DNA from: Planctomycetota bacterium
GTDB taxonomy: Bacteria; Planctomycetota; SBBH01; JACQRN01
Direction: 5' to 3'
NCBI GenBank assembly: GCA_016206515.1
Contig: JACQRN010000044.1
Span: 1-16,211, forward strand
DNA length: 16,211 bases
The notes beneath the pieces are model-generated. The model saw only the letters and a list, made by a program, of their open reading frames with translations. It did not search any database and was not told where the DNA came from. The position numbers were made by a program, and so were the translations under genes. The stretch's first letter is position 1. Every line of letters begins with the position of its first letter. This document shows positions 1-6,535 of this stretch, piece after piece.

Positions 1-728
1 CTCCCCGCCGTGGGCGCCTCGGTGTGGGCGTCCGGGAGCCAGGTATGCACCGGGAACATCGGGACCTTGACGGCGAAGGCGGCGAGGAAGGCGGCGAACA
101 GCCAGACCTGGTGCGCGGGCGGAAGGGCGCCGCGGGCCAGGGCCAGCCCCCGGAAGTCCAGCGTCCCGCAGGCGCGGTGCAACCAGATCATCCCGACGAA
201 CATCAGGACGCTCCCGGCGAGCGTGAACAACAGGAATTTGACCGCGGCGTGGACGCGATCCGCCCCCCCCCAGACGCCGATCAGGAGGAACAGGGGGACG
301 AGCGAGAGCTCCCAGAAGAGGAAGAAGAGGAACAGGTTGGCGGCCGAGAAGAATCCGAGCATCGCCGTCTGCGCCACAAGGAGCAAGGCGTAGAACTCCC
401 TCGCCCTCTCGCCGATCGCCTTCCACGAGACGCCGACGCAGAGAACGCCCAGGATCGAGGTCAGGAGGAGGAAGGGGACGGAGATCCCGTCGACCCCCAT
501 GCCGTACGCGATGTTCCAGACCGGGATCCAGGCGCGCTCCTCCACGAACTGCAGGGCGCCAGAGCCGCGGTCGAAGGAGATCCAGAGCGCTCCCGCCAGG
601 GCGAGCGTCGCGAGCATCACGGCCAGGGCGATCCAACGCGCGCGCCGCCCACCGCCCGCGAGCAGGACGAGCCCCCCCCCCGCCAGGGGGAGGAAGGTGA
701 TCGCGGACAAGATCGGGAATCCCGTCAT
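1..728 (-). CDS. nuoM: NADH-quinone oxidoreductase subunit M, N-terminal part (cut by window edge)
   Basis: Antiporter-like proton-pumping subunit of the complex I membrane arm. The 242 residues present are read from ATG at 728 and are still open at base 1. Visible NuoM features are the helix FWELSLVPLFLLIGVWGG, whose Glu140 should match the essential Glu of the family; Lys164 in AAVKFLLFTLAGS; and Lys221 just before MFPVHTWLPDAHTEAPTAG, the broken-helix-7 signature. The segment is almost entirely hydrophobic, as expected for about seven membrane helices. A complete NuoM has about 490-530 residues, so half lies outside the window. The start overlaps the stop of the preceding gene as ATGA, which implies translational coupling and the same operon. 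Identification is firm; the numbering of conserved residues against E. coli is from memory. Confidence 0.93.
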   Translation of the reverse strand, partial: MTGFPILSAITFLPLAGGGLVLLAGGGRRARWIALAVMLATLALAGALWISFDRGSGALQFVEERAWIPVWNIAYGMGVDGISVPFLLLTSILGVLCVGVSWKAIGERAREFYALLLVAQTAMLGFFSAANLFLFFLFWELSLVPLFLLIGVWGGADRVHAAVKFLLFTLAGSVLMFVGMIWLHRACGTLDFRGLALARGALPPAHQVWLFAAFLAAFAVKVPMFPVHTWLPDAHTEAPTAG

Positions 729-2497
729 CGGACCAGGATCGCCAGGGTCGCGAGCGCCGCGGCGCCGGCCGCCATCGCCAGCGCGTAATGCTGGACGTTC
801 CCGCTCGCCAGGGAACGCAGCGACCGTCCGACCCCCGCCACCCAGCGCCCCACCCCCTCGGCGGCGGCGTCGATGACGGAGCCGTCGATCGCCCGCAGGA
901 GGCTCGCCACGCCCAGGACCGGCCTGCGCACGACGACCTCGTACAGCTCCCCGACGAACCCGCGCTCGAGGCGCGCCAGGAGGCGCCGGGCCGCGCCGGC
1001 CAGGGGCGCGAGCCCCCGGCGGTAGAACCAGTCCGTGTCGAGGGTGACCGTCGGCTCCGGATCGAGGTGCCGCAGCAGGAGGAAGAACCCCAGCGCCGTG
1101 AAGGCGAGCATCCCGAGGGTCGCCGTGACGTGATGCAGCGTGTAGGGGACGTAGTCGACCGGGAACGGCAGGCGCCCGTACAGGAGCCCCGGCAGGACGC
1201 CGAGCGCGACGCACGCCGCGGCGGCCAGCCCCATCGCGGAGAGCATGTTCCGCGGCGGCTCCCGGCCGGGGAGGCCCCGGTCCTTGCCGAAGAACATGTA
1301 CCAGGGGAGTTTGAGCCCCGTGTGCAGGAACGTCCCCGCCGAGGCGAGGGTCAGCATGAGGAAGATCGCGGGCCGGTGCGCCTCGCCGGAGGCCGAGACC
1401 ACCATCGACTTGCTCACGAAGCCGCTGAACAGGGGGACCGCCGAAATGGCGAAGGCGCCGACCATGTACAGGGCGAGCGTGACCGGCATCGTCCGCCAGA
1501 GCCCCCCCATCTCGCTCAGCTTCCGCCGCCCGGTCACCTCCAGGACGGCGCCGGCCCCCATGAACAGGAGCGACTTGTAGAGGATGTGCGCGAAGGCGTG
1601 CGCGGAGGCGCCGTTGAGGGCGAGATCCGTCCCGATCCCCACCCCGCACACCATGTACCCGACCTGGCTGATGATGTGGTAGGCGAGCAGCCGCCTCGCG
1701 TCGTTCTCGAGGACCGCGTAGACGACGCCGTAGAGCGCCATCACCGCCCCGGCCCAGACCAGGAGCTCCGTCCCCGGGAAGCCGCGCAGGAGCGCGTACA
1801 CCGCGGACTTCGTGGTGAAGGCGGTCAGGAACACCGCCCCCGTGACGGTCGCCTCCGGGTAGGCGTCCGGCAGCCACGCCCCCAGGGGCGGGACCGCCGC
1901 GTTCAGAAGGAACGCCGCCAGGATCAGGGCCGGCCCGAGCCCGGCCCCGGACGCGGACGGGGCCATCGAACCGAACGCGATCGACCCCGTCGCGGCCTTC
2001 TGCAGAAGGATCCCCGCGAGCAGGAGCACCCCGCCGAGGATGTGGACCAGGAGGTAGCGGAACCCCGCCGCGACGGCGCGAGGCTCGCGGCGCGACCAGA
2101 CGAGGACCGTCGAGGAGAGCGCCATGAGTTCCCAGAAGACGTAGAGCGAAACAAGGTCGCCGGCGAAGACGACCCCGAGCGCGCCCCCCGCGTACGTCAG
2201 GGCGGCGACGTGCTGGGCGTCGTCCTCGACGTGGAGCGAGTACAGCATCCCGATGAAGGCCATGAGGGAGAAGACGTACGAGAACACCAGGCTCAAGCGG
2301 TCCACACGGCCGAACACGAGATCCAGGCCCAGGAAGGCCCCCTCCCCGTGCGTCCCGGGCTGCATCCGCAGGCAGACGGCGAGCGCCGCGGCGGGGAGGA
2401 GAAGCATTCCCGCGCGCTTCACCGATCCCTTGAGGAGGGGCAGGGTCCATGCCCCCAGGATGAGCAGGAGCCCCGGGTGGACCCACTCAACGGTCAT
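725..2497 (-). CDS. NuoL/MrpD-like proton (cation) antiporter subunit, 590 aa
   Basis: Integral membrane antiporter-like subunit related to NuoL, MrpA and MrpD, expected to move protons or sodium in the complex I-like membrane arm. Visible marks are Glu123 in YVFWELMALSS, the helix-7/8 region AWLPDAYPEATVTG, Lys230 in AFTTKSAVYALLRGFPG, SQVGYM (278-282), Lys308 in AHILYKSLLFMGAG and Lys363 in FSGFVSKS. A NuoL-like C-terminal extension carries an amphipathic stretch (about 500-560) and a last helix starting SGNVQHYALAM. The ATG at 2497 is preferred over an upstream in-frame start at 2656, because the extra 53 residues are Arg/Ser-rich and lie antisense in frame to the previous gene. It overlaps that gene by 11 nt and the next by 4 nt. 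Unusual residues: Asn199 replaces the usual helix-7 Lys, and Gly206 replaces the usual His or Tyr before AWLP. I recall Asn as common in one Mrp-like subgroup. Confidence 0.88.
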   Translation of the reverse strand: MTVEWVHPGLLLILGAWTLPLLKGSVKRAGMLLLPAAALAVCLRMQPGTHGEGAFLGLDLVFGRVDRLSLVFSYVFSLMAFIGMLYSLHVEDDAQHVAALTYAGGALGVVFAGDLVSLYVFWELMALSSTVLVWSRREPRAVAAGFRYLLVHILGGVLLLAGILLQKAATGSIAFGSMAPSASGAGLGPALILAAFLLNAAVPPLGAWLPDAYPEATVTGAVFLTAFTTKSAVYALLRGFPGTELLVWAGAVMALYGVVYAVLENDARRLLAYHIISQVGYMVCGVGIGTDLALNGASAHAFAHILYKSLLFMGAGAVLEVTGRRKLSEMGGLWRTMPVTLALYMVGAFAISAVPLFSGFVSKSMVVSASGEAHRPAIFLMLTLASAGTFLHTGLKLPWYMFFGKDRGLPGREPPRNMLSAMGLAAAACVALGVLPGLLYGRLPFPVDYVPYTLHHVTATLGMLAFTALGFFLLLRHLDPEPTVTLDTDWFYRRGLAPLAGAARRLLARLERGFVGELYEVVVRRPVLGVASLLRAIDGSVIDAAAEGVGRWVAGVGRSLRSLASGNVQHYALAMAAGAAALATLAILVR

Positions 2498-2735
2498 AGT
2501 AGTCTTCCCGGCGCGACAGCCACGCCTTCCCGAGGAGCTTGGACACGACGATGATCGCCAGGCAGGATGCCAGCCCGTAGAGGCAGCCGAAGGCGGGCCA
2601 GTTCTCGAACGCGAAATGGACCGACTCGCCGGCGGTGCCCTCCGCGCCCTCCCCATGGACGATGCGCGGCAGGACGACCTCGGCCAGGGCCGCGGCGAGC
2701 AGCGCCGCGATGGCCAGGAACCGCAAGCGCTTCAC
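2487..2735 (-). CDS. Small two-helix membrane protein between two antiporter-like subunits, 82 aa
   Basis: I do not recognise a named family with confidence. The protein begins at a GTG (2735) that overlaps the previous stop as GTGA, and it ends inside the start region of the next gene, so it is tightly built into the operon. It shows an N-terminal hydrophobic helix (about residues 5-24), a short acidic Gly/Glu loop (27-38), a second helix (about 46-68, with two Cys at 51 and 58) and a charged tail ending SRREDYYDR. Size and topology are like the small accessory subunits of Mrp and hydrogenase-related antiporter complexes (the MrpC/F/G class), but no sequence signature of those proteins is visible. 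Inferred role: a structural or interface subunit of the membrane arm, possibly holding the two antiporter subunits together. Confidence 0.78.
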   Translation of the reverse strand: MKRLRFLAIAALLAAALAEVVLPRIVHGEGAEGTAGESVHFAFENWPAFGCLYGLASCLAIIVVSKLLGKAWLSRREDYYDR

Positions 2736-4201
2736 GGCAGGACCCTCCCGGCCAAGGCCAGGACCGGCCCCGGAAAGATCCCCAGGACGAGGCTCGCCGC
2801 CGCGGTGATCGTCAGGGGGACGACCATCCACGGGATTTCGCGGACCTCCTCGGCACGATCCTGCGGCGGGCACTTTTCGAAGTACGCCTTGTACACGATC
2901 GATCCTAGGTAGCCCGCGGCGAGGATCGAACCGAGCAGGAGGACCGACAGCAGGGGGAGCCCCCCCCGATCGAGCGCACCGAGGGCGAGATGCCACTTGG
3001 AGACGAACCCGCCCGTGAGCGGGATCCCGACGATGCTCAGGGACGCCAGGGTGAACGCCGCCATCGTCCACGGCATGCGCGAGGCGAGGCCGGAGAGCTG
3101 GCGGATCTCCGTCTTGTGGGTCGATACATAGATCGACCCCGCGCACAGGAAGAGCGTGATCTTCGCGACCGCGTGGAAGGTGATGTGCGACACGGCGCCC
3201 GTCACGCCGCTCGTGTTCAGGAGCGCCGCCCCCAGGAGGATGTAGGAAAGCTGGCTCACGGTCGAGAACGCCAGCCTCGCCTTGAGGTTGTCGGTCCCCA
3301 GCGCCAGGAGCGCCCCGAGCAGGATCGTCGCGGAGGCGACGGCGATCGCCAGGCGGTCCGCGCCGAGGGAGCGCATCGTGTCGGGACCGAACACGAAGAG
3401 GAAGACGCGCAGCGTGCAGAAGACCCCGCTCTTGACCACGGCCACCGCGTGCAGCAGGGCGCTCACGGGCGTGGGGGCCACCATGGCCGCCGGCAGCCAG
3501 CTGTGCATCGGCATCACGGCGTTCTTCGCGAAGCCGAACAGGAAGAGGACGAAGATCGCCAGCAGGAGGCCCGGGGGGGAGGATCCGCCGGCCCCCGGCA
3601 GGAACCCGCCGGGCCGGAACTCCAGGGTCCGGGCTTCGTTGTAGGTCAGCACGATCGCGGCCACCAGGAACAGCTTCGCGGCGCCCAACAGGTAGATCGC
3701 GTACTTGCGCGCGCCGGCCCTGGCCTCGGGGGTCTCCTTGTGGCCGACGAGCGGATAGGTGGAGAGGGTCAGCCCCTCGTAGAACAGGAACAGGGTGAAG
3801 AGGTTGGCGGAGAAGGCGACACCGAGGGTGGCCCCCATCGCCAGGGCGAAACAGGCGAAGTAGCGGGTCTGTGCGTGTTCCTCGAGCGCGCGCATGTAGC
3901 CGATCGAGTAGAACGAGGTCAGGATCCAGAGGAGCGACGCCCCCGCGGCGAACAGCAGGCCGAAGCGGTCCACGCGAAGCGCCAGCGAGAGGCCGGGGAG
4001 GATGCGGCACAGCTCGCACGAGGGCGTATCGCCGGCGAGGACGGCGGGGGCGATCCCGGCCACGAGGAAGAGCATCAGGAGGCCGGAGGCGACGGACCAG
4101 AATTCGCGCAGGTTCGCCCGGCGCTCTCCCGCGCACACGATCAGGAGCGCGCCGGAGGCCGGGACCAGCAGCGGCAGCACGGGGAGAAAAGAGGGGATCA
4201 T
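2732..4201 (-). CDS. MrpD-like monovalent cation/proton antiporter subunit, 489 aa
   Basis: Antiporter-like membrane subunit of the NuoL/M/N-MrpA/D superfamily. Visible residues are Glu142 in FLFYEGLTLSTYPLVGHK, Lys166 in GARKYAIYLLGAAKLF, Lys226 in FGFAKNAVMPMHSWLP, and His251 with Lys257 in PTPVSALLHAVAVVKSGVF. These are the charges used for proton transfer in the family. The length fits MrpD/NuoN (about 490-500) and not NuoL (over 600), although the gene sits in the position after nuoK where nuoL is usual. Start ATG at 4201 overlaps the nuoK stop by 4 nt, and its stop overlaps the GTG of the small downstream gene. Automatic annotation could call it NuoL, HyfB or MnhD; the superfamily is certain, the exact subfamily is not. 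Confidence 0.88.
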   Translation of the reverse strand: MIPSFLPVLPLLVPASGALLIVCAGERRANLREFWSVASGLLMLFLVAGIAPAVLAGDTPSCELCRILPGLSLALRVDRFGLLFAAGASLLWILTSFYSIGYMRALEEHAQTRYFACFALAMGATLGVAFSANLFTLFLFYEGLTLSTYPLVGHKETPEARAGARKYAIYLLGAAKLFLVAAIVLTYNEARTLEFRPGGFLPGAGGSSPPGLLLAIFVLFLFGFAKNAVMPMHSWLPAAMVAPTPVSALLHAVAVVKSGVFCTLRVFLFVFGPDTMRSLGADRLAIAVASATILLGALLALGTDNLKARLAFSTVSQLSYILLGAALLNTSGVTGAVSHITFHAVAKITLFLCAGSIYVSTHKTEIRQLSGLASRMPWTMAAFTLASLSIVGIPLTGGFVSKWHLALGALDRGGLPLLSVLLLGSILAAGYLGSIVYKAYFEKCPPQDRAEEVREIPWMVVPLTITAAASLVLGIFPGPVLALAGRVLP

Positions 4202-4503
4202 CCCTTGAGCCTGTTGAGGTCCGCGACGCCCGCGCCGGGCGCGTTCCGGTTCAGGACGAGCAGGAGCCCCAAACCGATCCCCGCCTCCGCGGCCGCGACG
4301 GCGATCACGAAGAGGGCCAGGCCCTGTCCGCGCGGATCCCCAAGGTGGCGGCTGAAGCCGACGAGGGAGAGGTTGACCGCGTTGAGCATGATCTCGACCG
4401 AGACGAACATCAGGAGGAGGTTGCGCCTGGCCAGGAAGCCGAACAGCCCGATCCCGAACAGGATGGCGCTCAACGCGGCGAGGGCGCCAACGGGCACGAT
4501 CAC
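4198..4503 (-). CDS. nuoK: NADH-quinone oxidoreductase subunit K
   Basis: Small membrane subunit of complex I, also homologous to MrpC, with three membrane helices in 101 residues, the normal NuoK length. The two functionally important buried glutamates are visible: Glu37 in FVSVEIMLNAVNLSLV and Glu73 in AVAAAEAGIGLGLLL. These form part of the proton path linking the quinone module to the antiporter subunits. The start is GTG at 4503, overlapping the nuoJ stop as GTGA; the stop overlaps the next ATG. Strict translational coupling with both neighbours is therefore likely. The short tail (NRNAPGAGVADLNRLKG) is ordinary for the family. Confidence 0.95.
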   Translation of the reverse strand: MIVPVGALAALSAILFGIGLFGFLARRNLLLMFVSVEIMLNAVNLSLVGFSRHLGDPRGQGLALFVIAVAAAEAGIGLGLLLVLNRNAPGAGVADLNRLKG

Positions 4504-5003
4504 GATCCGGATCCCTTCCTGCGCATCAACACGATCGCCCCGACGATCGCCACCAGAAGCAGGAGGGAGACGACCTCGAACGGGAGCAGGAACGGGCCGA
4601 AGAGCGCCATGCCGATCCCATGGGGGCTCCCCTGGGAGAAGGCTCCCGCCGCGTCCCCTGCCGGGGAGAACACCGCGTCATGAACGAGCCAGGCCAACGC
4701 CGCGCAGGCCCCCCCCGCGACGGCCGCCAGCGGCCAGTGCGGGGCGAAGCGCGGCAGGGACGCCTCGTCCGCGAGATTCAGAAGCATCACGACGAACAGG
4801 TAGAAGACCAGGATCGCCCCCGCGTACACGATCACCTGCACCGCCGCTAGGAACTCCGCGCCCAGGAGCAGGAAGATCCCCGCCACCTGCACGAACAGCA
4901 CGAGGAGCCAGAGCATGCTGTGGACGGGATTCCTGCGCGTCACGGCCAGAAGCGCGCTCAAGACGCTGATGCCCGCCATGGCGTAGAAGGCGGCTACCTG
5001 CAT
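4500..5003 (-). CDS. nuoJ: NADH-quinone oxidoreductase subunit J
   Basis: Membrane subunit of complex I that carries the hinge helix used in coupling. It has 167 residues and five predicted helices, with the family signatures NPVHSMLWLL (25-34) and QVIVYAGAILVFYLFVVML (56-74), the latter being the conserved third helix. The start is ATG at 5003: an in-frame TGA lies 21 nt upstream with no other start codon between, so the choice is forced. No good Shine-Dalgarno sequence precedes it. It is the first gene of the operon; the gene upstream is a toxin, not nuoI. The quinone-binding and NADH-oxidising subunits are therefore not encoded immediately upstream. It shares a 4-nt overlap with nuoK. Confidence 0.95.
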   Translation of the reverse strand: MQVAAFYAMAGISVLSALLAVTRRNPVHSMLWLLVLFVQVAGIFLLLGAEFLAAVQVIVYAGAILVFYLFVVMLLNLADEASLPRFAPHWPLAAVAGGACAALAWLVHDAVFSPAGDAAGAFSQGSPHGIGMALFGPFLLPFEVVSLLLLVAIVGAIVLMRRKGSGS

Positions 5004-5112
5004 GCGTACTGGACGATTGTTTCACAGGCTCTCACAACCTCACATCCTTCCCATGCGGACGCATCGGAGATCCCCAGCGCCTGGAACCGGTCGGACGGAC
5101 GACGGAACTTCC

Positions 5113-5141
5113 ACGATAGATACGGTTTGCGACGGGGTCAA
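5113..5141 (-). promoter_or_regulatory. Sigma70-type promoter for the nuoJ operon
   Basis: On the minus strand, TTGACC (5141-5136) and TATCGT (5118-5113) are separated by exactly 17 nt. The -35 element matches the consensus at five of six positions. The site lies in a locally less GC-rich patch between the relE-like stop and nuoJ, and would leave a leader of about 100 nt. No terminator is visible between the toxin gene and this site, so some read-through is possible. Call is from sequence match and position only. Confidence 0.6.
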
Positions 5142-5167
5142 TCCGTTTGAACCATCCCGCATGGAGA

Positions 5168-5473
5168 TCAGATCTCGCGCAGCCAGGAGAGCAGGGCGCG
5201 GAAATCGATCCGATCGATCGCGCCCTCCAGATCGCGCCGGTTGACGACCCGAAGGATCACGACATCCCTCCCACGGGCCCAGAAGATGGAGCGGAAGTCT
5301 CCCGTCTTGATCTCCCAGTAGCCGCACCCCCTGAGTTTCTTGACCTTCCCGGCGGGCCAGGGGGGCCGCGCCAGGATCCCGTGATCGTCCAGGATCTGGT
5401 GGGCGAAGCGCCCCTCCACCCGCCGCAGATCCCGCTGGGCGCGCGGCGCATAGACGATCCGCCGCTCATCCAC
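5168..5473 (-). CDS. RelE/ParE-family toxin
   Basis: Small basic protein of 101 residues with the RelE/ParE layout: N-terminal helical part (about 9-33), then the beta-sheet core KVKKLRG (43-49), YWEIKTGDFRSIF (52-64, with Arg61 in the usual conserved place) and RDVVILRVVNRRDLEGAI (69-86). RelE members cleave mRNA on the ribosome and ParE members poison gyrase; the sequence does not decide which. The start is GTG at 5473, overlapping the antitoxin stop by 8 nt, which is the usual coupled antitoxin-first order. A C-terminal helix (about 87-101) completes the fold, so the gene looks intact. Confidence 0.85.
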   Translation of the reverse strand: MDERRIVYAPRAQRDLRRVEGRFAHQILDDHGILARPPWPAGKVKKLRGCGYWEIKTGDFRSIFWARGRDVVILRVVNRRDLEGAIDRIDFRALLSWLREI

Positions 5474-5729
5474 GCCGTGGTTTCAGTCCGCGGCGCATTT
5501 CCGCCCTGGAAATCCCCCCCCGTTTCAGGTACTCGCGACGCGCGGACTCCACCTCCGCGAGAAACCGCGGGTGATGCGCCAGGATGTAGTCGTCCAACAG
5601 ATCCTCGTCGAGGCGGATCATCGCCGCGGCCGGCTTCCCCCTCCGGGTCACAACGACATCCCCCTCCTCCAGGCCGTCGAGGACCCCCGAGGCATTGATC
5701 TTCAGATCCCGCATCGCCACGAATCGCAT
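5466..5729 (-). CDS. Phd/YefM-type antitoxin
   Basis: Antitoxin partner of the RelE/ParE-like protein, 87 residues. The N-terminus MRDLKINASGVLDGLEEGDVVVTRRGKPAAAMI is the DNA-binding fold of the Phd/YefM type, normally binding a palindrome in its own promoter. The C-terminal half (about 45-87) is charged and probably wraps the toxin. Start ATG at 5729 is preceded by a strong GGGGAGGGGG Shine-Dalgarno about 7 nt away; a second ATG at 5714 is less well placed. It overlaps the toxin gene by 8 nt. Family members bind as dimers and repress the pair; the inverted repeat at 5758-5775 is the obvious operator candidate. Confidence 0.84.
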   Translation of the reverse strand: MRFVAMRDLKINASGVLDGLEEGDVVVTRRGKPAAAMIRLDEDLLDDYILAHHPRFLAEVESARREYLKRGGISRAEMRRGLKPRRG

Positions 5730-5749
5730 GTCCGCCCCCTCCCCGATTC

Positions 5750-5775
5750 AAAAAATCGTAGCCCATAAGGGCTAC
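5750..5775 (-). promoter_or_regulatory. Perfect inverted repeat with T-tract: operator or terminator
   Basis: GTAGCCC-TTAT-GGGCTAC (5775-5758) is a perfect 7-bp stem with a 4-nt loop, followed on the minus strand by GATTTTTTG. Read as RNA it looks like an intrinsic terminator for the gene ending at 5820. Read as DNA it sits just downstream of the putative antitoxin promoter and 29 nt before the antitoxin ATG, where a Phd-type operator belongs. The stem is short for a terminator, so I favour the operator, but both roles are possible. Confidence 0.5.
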
Positions 5776-5779
5776 ACAC

Positions 5780-5807
5780 ATCGTACCTTCCGAGCCGACC
5801 GAGTCAA
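5780..5807 (-). promoter_or_regulatory. Putative promoter of the phd/relE-like module
   Basis: TTGACT (5807-5802) and TACGAT (5785-5780) on the minus strand are spaced by 16 nt. The inverted repeat begins five bases past the -10, so a protein bound there would cover the transcription start, as in autoregulated toxin-antitoxin operons. The site begins only 13 nt after the stop codon of the upstream gene. It is supported by pattern and position alone. Confidence 0.48.
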
Positions 5808-5819
5808 ACCCCGCCGCGA

Positions 5820-6521
5820 TCATCTCCCCCCCGTCGCATCCCCCTCTTCCGGCCGCGGCGTGATGAACTTCCGCACGACCCGTCCCTCGATCTCGGCGTA
5901 CCGCTCCGCGTACTGGCCGAAGTACGAGAAGCGCTCGGCGGCCGCCGCGACGATCCTCTCCGCCTTCTGGGGGGGGACGAGCCCCCCCAGGGATGCGACG
6001 AGATCGGCGCGGACGCGCGCCCCCTCCTCCGGGTGCGGCGCGACATCCGCCCAATTCCGCACCTCGCCATCGGAACCTATGCCAGCCGTCTGCACGATAT
6101 GGGGGAGTCGCACCTGCTGGTATTCCGCCATGGCATCTCGCAGGATCATCATGGCGACGCCGGCGGTCGCCTCGTCGATCCCGAGCATCCCCCGGAACCC
6201 CTCGCTGAAGGCGAAGTCATCCCCCAGGTACGGCGAGGCGACCGGGACGGCCCGAAGCGGATCGGCCGGCGGCGGCGGAACCGGATGTTGCACGGCGGGC
6301 GGCTCGTCCGGCCGGATCACGGGCGCGGGCGGTGGCTCCAAGTCGACCGGGGTTGGCAAGGGAGCCGCTTCCGGCGGCGCCGCCCCGGCCCCCCGCCCGG
6401 TTCCCTTCCGTTCCGGCAGGGGCTCCGGCTTCTTGACGACGAGAACCGTAAGGGTGACCGCCAGGACAAGGCTCAACACCCATGCCCCGACCCAGAATGG
6501 TGTCAGAGTCCTCTCTTCCAC
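5820..6521 (-). CDS. Single-pass membrane protein with Pro-rich linker, unknown family
   Basis: I do not recognise this protein (about 233 residues). It starts with a hydrophobic helix (residues 9-29, FWVGAWVLSLVLAVTLTVLV) with few preceding charges and a KK after it. Next is a long Pro/Ala/Gly linker (about 31-95) and then a helical domain (100-233) without Cys, containing segments such as GFRGMLGIDEATAG and RFSYFGQYAERYAEIEGR. The likely arrangement is a membrane anchor with a tethered soluble domain; the side is not clear. It directly follows the polyferredoxin stop at 6536, so co-transcription is very likely. GTG at 6521 is my start; TTG at 6527 is the alternative, and neither has a clear ribosome-binding site. 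A larger frame reaching 7178 is rejected because it is a shadow across the ferredoxin gene. Confidence 0.62.
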   Translation of the reverse strand: MEERTLTPFWVGAWVLSLVLAVTLTVLVVKKPEPLPERKGTGRGAGAAPPEAAPLPTPVDLEPPPAPVIRPDEPPAVQHPVPPPPADPLRAVPVASPYLGDDFAFSEGFRGMLGIDEATAGVAMMILRDAMAEYQQVRLPHIVQTAGIGSDGEVRNWADVAPHPEEGARVRADLVASLGGLVPPQKAERIVAAAAERFSYFGQYAERYAEIEGRVVRKFITPRPEEGDATGGR

Positions 6522-6535
6522 GATCAAGGACGGGA

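Noticed and set aside
788..2554. Long plus-strand reading frames opposite the antiporter genes, and similar ones at 2990-4969, 6482-9256, 8625-12308 and 12828-15920
   Set aside because: Their products are Arg/Asp/Glu/Pro-rich low-complexity strings with no domain, exactly antisense to clear minus-strand genes; high GC removes stop codons from these frames.
2487..4136. A 549-residue frame spanning the MrpD-like gene and the small membrane protein
   Set aside because: The first 465 or so residues are Arg/Pro-rich shadow sequence; only the last 82, from a GTG overlapping the previous stop, form a sensible membrane protein.
5029..5061. A ten-codon upstream ORF in the nuoJ leader (ATG on the minus strand reading MRPHGKDVRL, stop)
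   Set aside because: No ribosome-binding site and no amino-acid bias that would suggest attenuation; probably chance.
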